64,000 bases of DNA from Cyanobium sp. PCC 7001 (GCF_000155635.1 NZ_DS990556.1:1595637-1659636); one strand, 5' to 3'; positions 1 through 10,563 are shown, counted from the stretch's first letter. A program made the numbers and translations. The notes: a model not told the origin generated them from the sequence alone.

Positions 1-1
1 C

Positions 2-493
2 GAGCTGGAGGAGGGCAGCTTCGATGCCGTCTGGAGCGTGGAGGCCTCACCCCACATGCCGGACAAGCAGCGCTACGCCGACGAGCTGTTGCGCTGCCTG
101 CGGCCAGGGGGGCTCCTGGCCGTGGCGGACTGGAACCGCCGCGATCCCAGCGACGGCGCCCTGTCCGCCCGGGAGCGCTGGGTGATGCGTCAGCTCCTCG
201 AACAGTGGGCCCACCCGGAATTCGCCAGCATCCGCTCCCTGCAGGCCAACCTCAACGGCAGCCCCTGGGCCGGTGGGGTGGCCGTCGAGACGGCCGACTG
301 GACGGCAGCCACCCTGCCCTCCTGGCTGGATTCGATCCTGGAAGGGGTGCACAGACCCGGGGCGGTCCTGGGTCTGGGCCCCGGGGCCGTGCTGCAGGGG
401 CTGCGGGAGGCTCCCACCATCCTGCTGATGCACTGGGCCTTCGCCACCGGCCTGATGCAGTTCGGGGTGTTCCGGGGCCGCAAGCCGGCCTGA
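2..493 (+). CDS. SAM-dependent methyltransferase, 3' part (gene enters from the left edge)
   Basis: The reading frame is open from base 2, so the 5' end lies outside the window; 163 residues are visible. The segment SFDAVWSVEASPHMPDK followed by LRPGGLLAVADW matches the acidic loop and post-III strand of class I methyltransferases of the MPBQ/gamma-tocopherol type. Such enzymes methylate quinone or tocopherol precursors in cyanobacteria. The SAM-binding GxGxG motif is upstream of the window, so the substrate cannot be judged here. The gene converges on pheA. Confident as a methyltransferase; the tocopherol/quinone link is inference from the fold and from a cyanobacterial host. Confidence 0.75.
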   Translation, partial: ELEEGSFDAVWSVEASPHMPDKQRYADELLRCLRPGGLLAVADWNRRDPSDGALSARERWVMRQLLEQWAHPEFASIRSLQANLNGSPWAGGVAVETADWTAATLPSWLDSILEGVHRPGAVLGLGPGAVLQGLREAPTILLMHWAFATGLMQFGVFRGRKPA

Positions 494-535
494 AACCGGG
501 CCCTGGAATCCTGGGCCCCGCATCGGGGCTCGGGT

Positions 536-1369
536 TCAGCCGGCGCCCTGGTGGTTGATCGGATAGGCGCCGAACAACGCCAGGTGTTCGCACAGCGGGC
601 CCAGATCCTCCAGAGCTGCCTCCAGCACCTGGGGGGCTTCCGGCAGCTCCAGATCCACGAAGAAGATGTACTCGCCCATTTCCCGCTTGGATGGGCGCGA
701 CTCGATCCGGCTCATGTTCAGACCACGCCGGGCAAAACACCCCAGGGCCTCCAGCAGGGCCCCCGGCTGGTTCGAATGGAGCGAGAAGGCCAGGCTGGCC
801 AGGGTGCCGGTATGGGCGCGGATGCCGCGGCGGAGCAGCAGGAAGCGGGTGCAGTTGCCCGGCACATCGTTCACGGGATAGGCCAGCACCGTGAGCCCGT
901 GCTCCTCGGCGGCCTGGCGTGAGGCGATGGCGGCGCGGAAACGGCTGCCCGCCACCATGCGGGCCGCATCCGCCGTGGAGCTGGTGGGCAGCTGCAGAGC
1001 CTTCGGCAGGTTGTCCGCCAGCCACTGGCTGCACTGGGCGAGGGCCTGGGGATGGGAGAGCACCTCGCTGATGCCCGCGATGGTGCCGGAACCCACCAAG
1101 GCATGGCGCACCGGCAGCACCAGGGCCCGGGCCACCGCGAGGTCCGGGTGCTCCCAGAGGGCATCGAGGCACGTGGTGACCCCTCCCTCCACGGAATTCT
1201 CCACCGGCACCACGGCCGCGTCGCAGTCACCCTGGGCCAGGGCCTGCACCACGGCCCGGATCCCCAGCTGCGGCACCAGCTCGGCATCGGCCAGTCCCTC
1301 CAGCGCGATCAGCTGCTGCGCAGCCTGCTCCCCGTAGGTACCGGCAGGACCAAGAAAGGCAACGCGCAT
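536..1369 (-). CDS. pheA: Prephenate dehydratase
   Basis: Converts prephenate to phenylpyruvate in phenylalanine synthesis. The 277-residue protein starts MRVAFLGPAGTYGEQAA, the standard N terminus of the family. An upstream in-frame ATG at 1417 would add 16 residues with no family counterpart, so 1369 is preferred. The catalytic NCTRFLLL segment (TRF motif) lies near residue 170. A C-terminal ACT domain (about residues 190-277) contains ESRPSK, the Phe-binding regulatory signature, so feedback inhibition by phenylalanine is expected. There is no chorismate mutase domain, so it is monofunctional. It is divergent from the DUF1997 gene. Confidence 0.95.
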   Translation of the reverse strand: MRVAFLGPAGTYGEQAAQQLIALEGLADAELVPQLGIRAVVQALAQGDCDAAVVPVENSVEGGVTTCLDALWEHPDLAVARALVLPVRHALVGSGTIAGISEVLSHPQALAQCSQWLADNLPKALQLPTSSTADAARMVAGSRFRAAIASRQAAEEHGLTVLAYPVNDVPGNCTRFLLLRRGIRAHTGTLASLAFSLHSNQPGALLEALGCFARRGLNMSRIESRPSKREMGEYIFFVDLELPEAPQVLEAALEDLGPLCEHLALFGAYPINHQGAG

Positions 1370-1437
1370 CACGAGCTTCGACAGAACTGGGGGCCCTGGG
1401 GCGACCGATAGGATCATGCCGCGCCGGCCCTCAGGCG

Positions 1438-1950
1438 ATGCCCCTGGCCTTCCGTGCCAGTCAGCAACTGCAACTTGGCGTTCGCCACCAGCAGGACAGC
1501 CTGTCCCGCTATCTGGCCGAAGAAGACCGGGTGGTGAAGGCTCTGCTGGATCCCAGCCAGCTCGAGCGTCTGGGCCCGGGCCGCTACCGCTATGCCGTGA
1601 GCCACCTGGAGGTGTTCCAGCTGAAGATCCATCCGGTGGTGGAACTGAGCACCCATCTGGAACCCGGCAGAATCGACCTGATCGCCAACCACTGCCAGCT
1701 CGAGGGGCTTGGCCTGGTGGATGATTTCCAGCTGGAACTGAAGTCCTGGCTGGTGGCCAGCGAAGAGGGCCTGGAAGGGGAAGCCAACCTCGCCGTGAGC
1801 GTGAGCCAGCCCCCGCTGCTGCGGCTGATCCCTCCCCGGGTGCTGGAGGCCACGGGCCGCTCGGTGCTGGCGGGGATTCTGCGCAGCATCAAGAGCCGGG
1901 TGGGTCAGCAGCTGGTGGTCGACTTCGAGCGCTGGTGCCAGGAGCCCTGA
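1438..1950 (+). CDS. DUF1997 family protein
   Basis: A 170-residue soluble protein of the DUF1997 family found in cyanobacteria and plastids; its function is not known to me. It has no signal peptide or membrane segment and looks like an alpha/beta protein, with a hydrophobic C-terminal helix region (LLRLIPPRVLEATGRSVLAG). Its stop codon directly abuts the stop of rnhB on the other strand (1950/1951), a tail-to-tail arrangement with no space for a terminator. Confidence 0.75.
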   Translation: MPLAFRASQQLQLGVRHQQDSLSRYLAEEDRVVKALLDPSQLERLGPGRYRYAVSHLEVFQLKIHPVVELSTHLEPGRIDLIANHCQLEGLGLVDDFQLELKSWLVASEEGLEGEANLAVSVSQPPLLRLIPPRVLEATGRSVLAGILRSIKSRVGQQLVVDFERWCQEP

Positions 1951-2556
1951 TCACCCTGTCAGCACCCTGCTGAGGAAGCTGCGGCGGTGCAGGGCCGTGG
2001 GCCCCAGGCTCAGAAGGGCGGCACGGTGCTGGGCGGTGCCGTAGCCGGCATGGCGCTCCAGTCCGTAGCCAGGGAACCGGTCCGCCAGGGTCCGCATCAG
2101 CTGGTCGCGGGCCTGCTTGGCCAGCACGCTGGCCGCGGCGATGGCGGCGTTGCGGCTGTCGCCGCGCACCAGCGTGGCCTGCTCTCCGGGCCACCCCCGC
2201 AGGGGCAGCACGCCGTCCACCAGAAGCAGGGCCGGAGGCTGGGGCAGTTTGGCCAGGGCGCGCTGCATCGCCCGCTCGGTGGCCTGGCGGATGCCGAAAC
2301 CGTCGATTTCGGCCGCCGATGCCTGGCCCAGCGCCCAGGCCTCGGCGGCCTCACGGATCAGCGGCAGCAGGGCCTCCCGGCGCCTGGCACTGAGCTTCTT
2401 GCTGTCGGTCAGGCCCTGGGCGGTGAGGGCTGCGGCGGCCTCGGCCCCGAGCACCACGGCCCCGGCGAACACCGGGCCGAACAGGCAACCCCGTCCCACT
2501 TCATCCACACCGGCGCAGCAGGCTGGATTCCGGCCGAACCAGGGATCCTCGGCCAA
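1951..2556 (-). CDS. rnhB: Ribonuclease HII
   Basis: Cleaves the RNA strand of RNA/DNA hybrids and removes misincorporated ribonucleotides. The 201-residue protein carries [14 protein letters not shown] (Asp18-Glu19, first catalytic acids), LTDSKKLS, and a later Asp in LLLVDG, all typical of RNase HII. It begins 5 nt after the rne stop codon on the same strand, so it is very likely co-transcribed with rne. Confidence 0.95.
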   Translation of the reverse strand: MAEDPWFGRNPACCAGVDEVGRGCLFGPVFAGAVVLGAEAAAALTAQGLTDSKKLSARRREALLPLIREAAEAWALGQASAAEIDGFGIRQATERAMQRALAKLPQPPALLLVDGVLPLRGWPGEQATLVRGDSRNAAIAAASVLAKQARDQLMRTLADRFPGYGLERHAGYGTAQHRAALLSLGPTALHRRSFLSRVLTG

Positions 2557-2561
2557 GCCGT

Positions 2562-4628
2562 TCAGACGGTCGCGGACGAGCGACGGCGGCGGCGGCGGGG
2601 TTCCCCATCCTCCGGCGCCGTGTCGGCCGGTGCGGCGGCGGCAGCCTTGGCCACCGGAACGGGGGCCGCCACCGGCTCATCCCGGCGGGTCGGCACCGAC
2701 ACCGTGACCACGGTCTCGGGAGTGAGCTGGGCCGGCAGGGGCGTGATGTCCACCGGGGCGGGGGCCGGGGAGGACGCCCGTCCGCGGCGCGCCGTGCGGG
2801 TCGGGCCGGCGGCGCTGTCGCCACGACGGCTGCCATTGGTACCCGCCAGCTCCGGGCCTGGCGTGGATTCCGCCGCGGCCTGGGGCGAGGTCTCGTGGGA
2901 CGCTTCAGCGCTGCCCTCTTCGGCGGAGTGGGTCTGGCCCCCGCCGCGACCGCCGCGACCACGGCGTCGCCGCGAGCCGCTGCTGGCCAGCTCCTGCCGC
3001 GCTTCCTCGCGCACGGCCTCGGGATCGACGCCGGGGCGCACCACCCGCACCACGGCACTGTCGGACGCGGGGGGAGTGTCGAGCAGCAGGGCTGGATTCA
3101 GGCCCAGCCAGCCATAGACCGCCTCCTGCACCGGATCCATCGGCACGGTGAGCACCTCGGGCTCGGGGCGGCGGGAGGCGTCATGGCCGGAGCGGCCGGT
3201 GTCGGTCTGGTCCTGATCCAGAAGCGGCGCCACGGGAACGAATGCGGTGGCATCATCGGCTTCGGAGGACGACCTGCCGCCCCGCCCGCCGCGCCGCCGC
3301 CGGGAACCGCCGGACTCAGCCGCGGCAGTGGGGGCGGCCACCTCGGCACGGGCTGCTGCGGCCGAGCGCACCAGACCCGCGGCGCTGGCGAGGGGCTGCA
3401 GGCTGTCCCGCCCGGGCAGGACCGCCACATGGCCGAGGCCGCCGCAGCTGGGGCATGCACGCCCGAAGAGCTCGTAGATGTTCTGGCCCTGGCGCTTGCG
3501 GGTCAGTTCCACCAGGCCCAGCTCGGTGAGCTGCGCGATCTGGGGCCGGGCCGCGTCATCGCGCACGGCCTGGGTGAAGTGCTCCAGCACCTGGAGCTGG
3601 TCGCGGCGCGATTCCATGTCGATGAAATCGATCACCACCACCCCGCCGATGTTGCGGAGCTTCAGCTGCCGGGCGATCTCGACGGCGGCCTCGCAGTTGG
3701 TCCACAGCACCGTCTCGCGGGCATTCGCCGAACGGGTGAACGACCCCGAGTTCACATCGATCACGGTGAGCGCCTCGGTGGGCTCGATGATCACGTAGCC
3801 GCCCGAGGGCAGGTCCACCCGGGGCTTGAGGGCGTCGTGGATGGCGGCGCTGACCTTGTAGGCCTCGAGGATGTCGCTGGGGGCGTCGTGGGCTTCCACC
3901 AGCACGTTGCTGTGGTCGGCGCCGAGGAAGGCCTTCGCCCGCGACACCCCTTCCGGGCTGTCCACCACCACCCGCACCAGCTCCTGGCTGTAGAGGTCAC
4001 GGAGGATGCGGTGGATGAAGTCCTCATCGCGGTTGAGCAGCACCGGCGGCGAGGCCGTCTCGGCAGCGGTCTGAATCGCCTCCCACTGGCGCAGCAGCGA
4101 CTCGAGGTCTTCGATCAGCAGCTCTTCGCTCACCCCCTCGGCTTCGGTGCGCACCAGCAGCCCCGCCCCGGGGGGCTTGATCAGAACCCCCAGGGCCCGC
4201 AGGCGGTTGCGCTCGTTGTCGCCGTTCACCCGGCGGGAGATCGTGACACCCTGGCCATGGGGCTGCAGCACCAGGTAGCGGCCCGGCAGGGCAAGATTGC
4301 CGGTGAGGCGTGGGCCCTTGGTGCCGGTGGGCTCCTTCATCACCTGCACGAGCACCTTCTGCCTGGGTTCGAGCAGCTCGGTGATGCCGGCGCCACCCTT
4401 GCGCAGCCTCAGGGGGCCGAGATCGGTGATGTGGATGAAGCCGTTCTTCTCGCTCTCGCCGATGTTCACAAAGGCGGCATCGATTCCCGGCAACACGTTC
4501 TCCACCGTGCCGAGGTAGACATCGCCGATCTGATAGCGGCCCTGGGCCACGATCAACTCATCAACACGTTCGTCGTTGAGCACTGCGGCGATCCGCAGTT
4601 GCTCGGCAATGACGATCTGCTGGGGCAT
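2562..4628 (-). CDS. rne: Ribonuclease E/G, cyanobacterial type
   Basis: Endoribonuclease that starts mRNA decay and processes rRNA and tRNA. The 688-residue protein has an N-terminal S1 domain (about residues 35-125), the catalytic DNase-I-like region with LTVIDVNSG and VVVIDFIDM (metal-binding Asp residues), and [12 protein letters not shown], the zinc-link cysteines that hold the tetramer. After about residue 420 comes a long low-complexity tail with several Arg-rich blocks. The protein ends in [20 protein letters not shown] is the cyanobacterial nonapeptide known to bind polynucleotide phosphorylase, so degradosome assembly is expected. It is first in an operon with rnhB. Confidence 0.96.
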   Translation of the reverse strand: MPQQIVIAEQLRIAAVLNDERVDELIVAQGRYQIGDVYLGTVENVLPGIDAAFVNIGESEKNGFIHITDLGPLRLRKGGAGITELLEPRQKVLVQVMKEPTGTKGPRLTGNLALPGRYLVLQPHGQGVTISRRVNGDNERNRLRALGVLIKPPGAGLLVRTEAEGVSEELLIEDLESLLRQWEAIQTAAETASPPVLLNRDEDFIHRILRDLYSQELVRVVVDSPEGVSRAKAFLGADHSNVLVEAHDAPSDILEAYKVSAAIHDALKPRVDLPSGGYVIIEPTEALTVIDVNSGSFTRSANARETVLWTNCEAAVEIARQLKLRNIGGVVVIDFIDMESRRDQLQVLEHFTQAVRDDAARPQIAQLTELGLVELTRKRQGQNIYELFGRACPSCGGLGHVAVLPGRDSLQPLASAAGLVRSAAAARAEVAAPTAAAESGGSRRRRGGRGGRSSSEADDATAFVPVAPLLDQDQTDTGRSGHDASRRPEPEVLTVPMDPVQEAVYGWLGLNPALLLDTPPASDSAVVRVVRPGVDPEAVREEARQELASSGSRRRRGRGGRGGGQTHSAEEGSAEASHETSPQAAAESTPGPELAGTNGSRRGDSAAGPTRTARRGRASSPAPAPVDITPLPAQLTPETVVTVSVPTRRDEPVAAPVPVAKAAAAAPADTAPEDGEPRRRRRRSSATV

Positions 4629-4981
4629 GGGATAAGAGGTGGCCCCGGGTGGGACCCTGCCAGGGGATGGGCCGAACCGGGAGACCGATGACGGGCCTGC
4701 CGGAAGGCGTTGGAAACAATGGTGTGGTCGGAACAGGCCAGGCCGATTCCGGTGGTGCTGCTCGCAATGCTGCTGGAATCTGACCGCGCATCGAGCCGCG
4801 GGTCGCTTTCAGGACGCTGGGAACCGGAAAGCGCTTGGGGCGAATACCAGGGTCGAGGACTCTGGAGCAGAGGGGCCAACGGAGGTGGCTGCCGGCTGCG
4901 GTCTGCGCTGAGAAAGCTGGATGCGCTGCGAAAATGCCGCGGGAGCTTGCAGGCAAACGGCCTGATCGCCTTGCCTGGAAA
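4629..4981. other. 353-bp intergenic region upstream of rne
   Basis: No convincing gene. It lies between the rne start codon and the stop codon of the upstream radical SAM gene, both on the minus strand, so it must carry the rne promoter and probably a long rne 5' UTR. Long rne leaders that mediate autoregulation are known from other bacteria, including cyanobacteria. I see no clear terminator hairpin and cannot place a promoter with confidence. Confidence 0.4.
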
Positions 4982-7687
4982 TTAGCACGCGTGGGCCTTG
5001 GATCCAGCCGCAGCAGTGCCGGGGCTGCGGAGCAGGAGCGCCAGACGCTGCATGGAGGCGCAGACGAGCGCAACCCCCAAGTCCTCCCCCAGCCAGTGGG
5101 CCAGCTGTTCGGGCCTGAGGCTGCGGCCGCTGGGATCGATGGCGGCCTCCAGCTCCAGGACCATGCCACCCTCCAGCGCTTGGGCCGCTGCAGCGGGGGG
5201 AACCGGAACGAGGCTGCGCAGCGCCTGGCGGCAGTCGCGGCTGCGGGGGCGCCCCTTCTTGTCCGTGTCGTGCCACGGCAGGGACTCCGCCGCCAGCAGG
5301 GCGGCGATGGCCCGGGCCCAGCGCTCGGGGCCAGGGGCCGTCTCCCCGGGAGCCGGCCGCAGCGCGAGGCGCCAGTGGGCGGCCTCCAGCTCCTGGGAGA
5401 GGCTGGGGCCGAAGCTGGGGACCTCGGCCACCGAGAGCAACTGAAAGTCCCCCGGCAACTGCGCCTGCAGCAGCCGCCGGGCTTCGGGCGGATCCAGCAA
5501 CTCGGTGAACTCCAGATCCAACCACTCCCCCAGCCCCTCCACGCCCAGGGGCAGGGGCAGGGCCAGCTGGAGACGGGGCAGGGGGTGGAAGCCACCGGTG
5601 AAGCTCACCGGCAGCCCGGAGCGGCGCAGGGCCCGCTCCAGCAGCCGCAGGTTGTCGAGATGACTGATCAGGGCCAGGGAGCCCGCCTTGGAGAAACCGA
5701 AGCGGAGGCGCTGCACCCGCCCACTGGCCGGGGGCCGCTGGGGCACCTGGGCCGGCACCGCCGGTGCCGGAATCACCACGTTGTGACCCAGCTCGGGACC
5801 ACAGACACCGCAGCTGCTGCAGCCCTCGAAGGAGCAGTCGGGCACCACCGCCGCGGCCAGGGCCCGCTCCAGATCCTCCGCCAGCCAGCGCTTGTCGAGG
5901 CCCGCGTCGATGTGGTCCCAGGGCAGGGGCTGCCGGCAGAAGCTGGCGAGGTGCTCGGAGCTGAGGGCCTCCGCCGCGCTCCAGGCCCCCAGTTCCAGAT
6001 CCCGGTAGCGACCGCCGAGACCGGCGGCCTCGATCGCGGCGGTCCAGGCGGCATGGCTGCGCTCCGCCGACTCGAACCAGGCATCGAGGCCCGCGCCGGC
6101 CTGCCAGGCGGCCTCGATCACCGGCGCCAGACGGCGGTCGCCACGGCCCACGAAGTCCTCCACGGCGGAGAGGCGCACGTCGGTGAGATTCGTCTTGATG
6201 CCCCGCAACTGCCGCAGGGCCTGCCGCAACAGCGCCTGGCGCCGCCGGAATTCCTCGGTGCTCACGCTGTGCCACTGGAACGGGGTGTGGGGCTTGGGCG
6301 TGAAGTTGCTGATGGTGAGATTCAGCTCCAGCCGCCCCAGATCCCGGCACTGCTCCTGGAGGCGACGGCAGGTGTCGGCGATGCCCAGCACATCGGCATC
6401 GGTTTCGCCGGGCAGGCCGATCATGAAGTACAGCTTCACCTTGCGGTAGCCGCTCGCCATCGCCGTGCGGATGCCCCGCAGCAGGTCGGCATCGGTGAGG
6501 CCCTTGTTCACGATGTCGCGCAGCCGCTGGGTGCCGGCCTCCGGCGCGAAGGTGAGCCCGGCCCTGCGGGTGCCGCCGAGGATGTGGGCGATGTCCTCGT
6601 CGAAGCGGTCCACCCGCTGGCTCGGCAGGGTGAGGCTCACGTTCTGGTCGGCCAGCCGGTTGCGCAGCTCCACGCCCACCGCCGGCAGGGCGAGGTAGTC
6701 GGAGCAGCTCAGGGAGAGCAGGGAGAAATCGGCATAGCCGGTGCGGCGCATCCCCTGCTCCACCGCCTCGATCACGGCCTCCGGCTCCACGTCCCGCGCC
6801 GGGCGGGTGAGCATGCCGGGCTGACAGAAGCGGCAGCCGCGGGTGCAGCCCCGCCGGATCTCCACCGTGAGCCGGTCGTGCACCGTCTCGATGTGGGGCA
6901 CCAGCCCCATGGCGTAGTGGGGCATGGGCGTGGCCGTGCGCCGCTGGATCCGCCTTGGCAGGCCCGGCTCCAGCGGCTCGATCGTGACCCCATCGGCCCC
7001 CGGGCCGTAGAGGGCAGGCACGTAGACGCCCGGCACCTGGGCCAGATCCCGCAGGGTGTGGCGGCGGCTCAGGCCGGCGGCCTTGGCCTCGGCCACCACC
7101 AGCCCGATCTCCGGCAGCAGCTCCTCGCCATCGCCCAGGGCGATGAAGTCGAAGAAGGCGGCGAAGGGCTCGGGGTTGCTGGTGGCGGTGGGGCCGCCCG
7201 CGAAGATCAGCGGCGGCGCCTCGGGATGCCCCAGGGGCAGATCGCCCCGATCGGCCGCCCGCAGCGGCAACCGGGCCAGATCCAGCATCTCCAGGATGTT
7301 GGTGCCGCCGAGTTCGTAGCTGAGGCTGAAACCGAGGATGTCGAAGGCCCCCAGGGGGCGGCGGCTCTCCACCGCGAACAGGGGCAGACGGCGCTCGCGC
7401 AGCCGGGCGGCCAGATCCGGGGCCGGCAGGTAGGCGCGGTCGCAGAGCTGGCCGGGAACGGCGTTGAGGATCGAATAGAGGATGACGTGGCCGAGATTGC
7501 TGGCCCCCACCTCGTAGACCTCGGGATAGGTGAGGGCCCAGCGCACGGCGGCGGCCTGCCAGTCGCGCGGCTCCACGCCCAGTTCGTTGCCGAGGTAGCG
7601 GGCGGGCTTGCTGATCGTGAGGTCGATCAGGGCCCCGAAGTCGATGGGGGCGGCCGGGCTGACCGCGGGGGAAGCAACGGGAGTCAC
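4982..7687 (-). CDS. B12-binding radical SAM protein with C-terminal DUF2344 (TIGR03960/TIGR03936 type)
   Basis: A two-part protein of 901 residues. The N-terminal radical SAM part carries RRGCTRGCRFCQPG, the CxxxCxxC cluster-binding motif. The C-terminal part (from about residue 680, with RLRFGFSKAGSLALISHLDN and SFTGGFHPLPRLQL) matches the radical-SAM-linked DUF2344 domain. The reaction is unknown. The fused domain is known to neighbour RNase E/G genes in many bacteria, and the same holds here, so a role linked to RNA processing is possible. Start choice: a longer frame back to 7792 would overlap the start of the divergent dapL gene. The GTG at 7687 begins a plausible N terminus, so it is preferred. 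Confidence 0.85.
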   Translation of the reverse strand: MTPVASPAVSPAAPIDFGALIDLTISKPARYLGNELGVEPRDWQAAAVRWALTYPEVYEVGASNLGHVILYSILNAVPGQLCDRAYLPAPDLAARLRERRLPLFAVESRRPLGAFDILGFSLSYELGGTNILEMLDLARLPLRAADRGDLPLGHPEAPPLIFAGGPTATSNPEPFAAFFDFIALGDGEELLPEIGLVVAEAKAAGLSRRHTLRDLAQVPGVYVPALYGPGADGVTIEPLEPGLPRRIQRRTATPMPHYAMGLVPHIETVHDRLTVEIRRGCTRGCRFCQPGMLTRPARDVEPEAVIEAVEQGMRRTGYADFSLLSLSCSDYLALPAVGVELRNRLADQNVSLTLPSQRVDRFDEDIAHILGGTRRAGLTFAPEAGTQRLRDIVNKGLTDADLLRGIRTAMASGYRKVKLYFMIGLPGETDADVLGIADTCRRLQEQCRDLGRLELNLTISNFTPKPHTPFQWHSVSTEEFRRRQALLRQALRQLRGIKTNLTDVRLSAVEDFVGRGDRRLAPVIEAAWQAGAGLDAWFESAERSHAAWTAAIEAAGLGGRYRDLELGAWSAAEALSSEHLASFCRQPLPWDHIDAGLDKRWLAEDLERALAAAVVPDCSFEGCSSCGVCGPELGHNVVIPAPAVPAQVPQRPPASGRVQRLRFGFSKAGSLALISHLDNLRLLERALRRSGLPVSFTGGFHPLPRLQLALPLPLGVEGLGEWLDLEFTELLDPPEARRLLQAQLPGDFQLLSVAEVPSFGPSLSQELEAAHWRLALRPAPGETAPGPERWARAIAALLAAESLPWHDTDKKGRPRSRDCRQALRSLVPVPPAAAAQALEGGMVLELEAAIDPSGRSLRPEQLAHWLGEDLGVALVCASMQRLALLLRSPGTAAAGSKAHAC

Positions 7688-7772
7688 GGCGGGGCGGCAG
7701 CGGCAGGCCTGGGTCGATGGTATGCAGCCCCTGCCGTAGCAGGATGCCGCCAGAGATTCGATCAGCAACCCT

Positions 7773-8999
7773 GTGGTGCAGGTCAACGGCAACTACCTCA
7801 AGCTCAAGGCGGGCTATCTGTTCCCTGAGATCGCCCGGCGGGTGAAGGCCTTCAGCGAGGCCAACCCCGAGGCCGCGATCATCCGGCTGGGCATCGGCGA
7901 TGTGACCGAGCCGCTCCCCCAGGCCTGCCGGGAAGCGATGAAGGCCGCCATCGACGCGATGGGCACCCGCGAGGGCTTCCACGGTTACGGCCCGGAGCAG
8001 GGCTACCCGTGGCTGCGGGAGGCGATCGCCGCCCACGACTTCCAGGCCCGGGGATGCCAGGTGAGTGCCGAGGAGATCTTCATCTCCGACGGCTCCAAGT
8101 GCGACAGCAGCAACATCCTCGACATCCTGGGCGAGGGCAACCGCATCGCCGTCACCGACCCGGTGTACCCGGTGTACGTGGACAGCAATGTGATGGCGGG
8201 CCGCACCGGTGAGGCCGATGCCACCGGCCGCTACGGCGGGCTCACCTACCTGCCGATCACGGCCGAGAACGGCTTCACGGCCCAGATCCCCAGCGAACCG
8301 GTGGATCTGATCTATCTGTGCTTCCCCAACAACCCCACCGGGGCGGTGGCCACCAGGGCCCAGCTCCAGGCCTGGGTGGATTACGCCCGCGCCCACGGGG
8401 CCCTGATCCTGTTCGATGCCGCCTACGAGGCCTTCATCCAGGATCCGGAGCTGCCCCACTCGATCTACGAGATCGAGGGGGCCCGGGAGTGCGCGATCGA
8501 GTTCCGCTCCTTCTCCAAGAACGCGGGCTTCACCGGCACCCGCTGTGCCCTCACCGTGGTGCCGCGGGGGCTGATGGGGACAGCAGCCGACGGCCAGCAG
8601 GTGGAGTTGTGGACCCTGTGGAACCGGCGCCAGAGCACCAAGTTCAACGGCGTGAGCTACATCGTGCAGCGGGGCGCCGAAGCGGTGTATTCGCCGGAAG
8701 GCCAGGCCCAGGTGCGGGGGCTGATCAACTTCTACATGGAGAACGCCGCCATCATCCGCCGCGAGCTCAGTGCCGCCGGCCTGCAGGTGTATGGCGGCGA
8801 GCAGGCTCCCTACGTGTGGCTGAAGACCCCTGCCGGCATGGACTCCTGGGCCTTCTTCGACCACCTGCTGCAGAAGGCCCACGTGGTGGGCACCCCGGGC
8901 AGCGGCTTCGGTGCTGCCGGGGAGGGCTACTTCCGGCTCTCGGCTTTCAACAGTCGCGCCAACGTGGAGGAGGCCATGGGGCGCATCCGAGGGCTCTGA
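7773..8999 (+). CDS. dapL: LL-diaminopimelate aminotransferase
   Basis: PLP enzyme that converts tetrahydrodipicolinate directly to LL-diaminopimelate, for lysine and peptidoglycan synthesis, by the route used in cyanobacteria and plants. The 408-residue protein opens [17 protein letters not shown], typical of the family. [15 protein letters not shown] carries the PLP Schiff-base lysine (SFSK), and [10 protein letters not shown] is the conserved cofactor loop. The start is GTG (7773); a second GTG follows immediately. It is divergent from the radical SAM gene, with an 85-bp gap to that gene's preferred start. Confidence 0.95.
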   Translation: MVQVNGNYLKLKAGYLFPEIARRVKAFSEANPEAAIIRLGIGDVTEPLPQACREAMKAAIDAMGTREGFHGYGPEQGYPWLREAIAAHDFQARGCQVSAEEIFISDGSKCDSSNILDILGEGNRIAVTDPVYPVYVDSNVMAGRTGEADATGRYGGLTYLPITAENGFTAQIPSEPVDLIYLCFPNNPTGAVATRAQLQAWVDYARAHGALILFDAAYEAFIQDPELPHSIYEIEGARECAIEFRSFSKNAGFTGTRCALTVVPRGLMGTAADGQQVELWTLWNRRQSTKFNGVSYIVQRGAEAVYSPEGQAQVRGLINFYMENAAIIRRELSAAGLQVYGGEQAPYVWLKTPAGMDSWAFFDHLLQKAHVVGTPGSGFGAAGEGYFRLSAFNSRANVEEAMGRIRGL

Positions 9000-9100
9000 T
9001 GGCACCCTGCCCTGCCCGCGCCTGGGGCTGACCGTCCCCCTCCGTCGCATCCTTCCTGGATCACGCTTCCTGGATCACGCCCTTTAATAAGGAGGTCGTC

Positions 9101-9442
9101 ATGACAGCTGCCGCCATGACCACAGTGCCGCAGGCCACCCAGACCCCCAGCCGTGAGAGCGGCGCGGCGGTGATGGAGAAGGCGCCCGAGCGGGTGCGCA
9201 AACCCTCCCCCCGCTACAAGGTGCTGCTCCACAACGACCCGGTGAACTCCATGGAGTACGTGGTCACCACCCTGCGCCAGGTGGTGCCCTCCCTCAGCGA
9301 ACAGGATGCGATCGCCGTGATGCTGGAGGCCCACAACACCGGCGTGGGCCTGGTGATCGTATGCGATCTGGAGCCGGCGGAGTTCTACTGCGAAACCCTC
9401 AAGGCCAAGGGCCTCACCAGCACCTTGGAGCCGGACGACTGA
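9101..9442 (+). CDS. clpS: ATP-dependent Clp protease adaptor ClpS
   Basis: Adaptor that delivers N-degron substrates to ClpCP/ClpAP. The 113-residue protein has a disordered N-terminal tail of about 37 residues and then the ClpS fold with YKVLLHNDPVNSMEYVV (the N-degron pocket region) and LEAHNTGVGLVIVCDLE. A strong ribosome site, AAGGAGG, lies a few bases before the ATG. The following CPBP gene overlaps its stop codon, suggesting coupled translation. Confidence 0.93.
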   Translation: MTAAAMTTVPQATQTPSRESGAAVMEKAPERVRKPSPRYKVLLHNDPVNSMEYVVTTLRQVVPSLSEQDAIAVMLEAHNTGVGLVIVCDLEPAEFYCETLKAKGLTSTLEPDD

Positions 9443-10302
9443 CCCCGGCCAGCACACCACGAGGCCCTCGCAGGCTCGGAACCCTGCTGTTCGTGCCCGC
9501 GCTCTATGGCACAGGATGGCTCCTGGCCAGGCCGCTGTCCCTGGTCTGGCCGACCCTGCGGCCCGATCAGGTGGACCTGGCCGGACTCGCTGCCGCGATG
9601 CTCCTGCTGGTGATCGCGCTGCCATGGCGAGTGCGGCGGGTATGGGGCCAGGAGCATCCTTGGCGGCACCTGGGAATCGCCGTCCCCTTCGCCGCGGGGC
9701 TGCGGGCAGCGCTGCACGGGCTGCAGGCGGCGCTCCTGCTGATCACCCTGGTGACTCTGGGCCTGCTGGTGAGCGGGCAGGCCGTCTGGGTGGGGGAGCT
9801 CAACGGGGCGAAGCTGTTCAACGGCTTGGCGCTGGGCCTTGGGGTGGGAGTTGCCGAAGAACTGCTGTTTCGGGGCTGGCTCTGGGGTGAATTGGCGCTG
9901 CAGCTCCCGGCGCGCTCAGCGTTGCTGCTCCAGGCCACCATCTTCGCCCTGATCCATCCCTGGTATCGGCTGCCGGGGCTGGAAGCCGTGGGCCAACTGG
10001 GGGGGCTGATCCTCCTGGGCCTGGTGCTGGCCTGCCAGCGCCGTGCCGATCGCGACTGCCTGTGGGGCGCCGTGGCGCTCCATGGCGGCCTGGTGGGGGG
10101 ATGGTTCCTCACGCAGCATGGCCTGCTGACCATCGCACCTGACGCATTGACCTGGTGGGTCGGCCCCGGTGGAGGCGACATCAACCCGACTGGGGGACTG
10201 CTGGGCTGGGCAGCGCTGGGACTGCAGCTGTGGGCTCAGCGGCGCTGGTGGAGCCGACCCAGCCTGCAGGCGGCCTACCGGCAGGGGAGTGGCCCAGGCT
10301 GA
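9439..10302 (+). CDS. CPBP-family intramembrane metalloprotease
   Basis: Polytopic membrane protein of about 287 residues with the CPBP (Abi/Rce1-like) signature. VGVAEELLFRGWLWGEL gives the EExxxR motif in one helix, FALIHPW the first conserved His, and VALHGGLVGGWF the second. Members cleave prenylated proteins or other membrane substrates; the substrate here is unknown. The start is uncertain. No ATG fits after clpS; a CTG at 9439 overlapping the clpS stop gives a natural N terminus, and a GTG at 9493 is the alternative. Confidence 0.8.
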   Translation: MTPASTPRGPRRLGTLLFVPALYGTGWLLARPLSLVWPTLRPDQVDLAGLAAAMLLLVIALPWRVRRVWGQEHPWRHLGIAVPFAAGLRAALHGLQAALLLITLVTLGLLVSGQAVWVGELNGAKLFNGLALGLGVGVAEELLFRGWLWGELALQLPARSALLLQATIFALIHPWYRLPGLEAVGQLGGLILLGLVLACQRRADRDCLWGAVALHGGLVGGWFLTQHGLLTIAPDALTWWVGPGGGDINPTGGLLGWAALGLQLWAQRRWWSRPSLQAAYRQGSGPG

Positions 10303-10563
10303 GCGATCGGGGGCACCGACTAACATCTTCATCAACGAACCTTACATGTTTAAGGAATAAGAAGCCGCGAAACATCGGGATACAGGATTAAGAATTGGGA
10401 AAGAGAAGAACGTCAGCCGGGGTATCACGCCACAGTGAGGCCGAGGAAGAAGGCTGGGGACAGGCGATCACTGCAGGGATGCCAAAAAGTTGGCCTTCAG
10501 AACTCCATGGGCCACATCAGAGGCTCATTCCATCTACTACTTAACCCAAGGAGGATGAAGCTC
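10303..10563 (+). promoter_or_regulatory. Upstream region of RiPP precursor 1
   Basis: A 261-bp, comparatively AT-rich stretch between the CPBP gene and precursor 1. It must hold the precursor promoter, but I cannot name a convincing -35/-10 pair. Its only firm element is the ribosome site AAGGAGG at 10548-10554, which decides the precursor start: ATG 10564 lies 9 nt downstream, while ATG 10555 directly touches the site and is too close. Confidence 0.45.

Noticed and set aside
4809..9050. A 1413-codon open frame on the minus strand covering the radical SAM gene and the antisense of dapL
   Set aside because: Repeats of Pro/Arg/Gly/Ala with no recognisable domain; the genes in the other frames have clear motifs. 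It is a GC-rich shadow.
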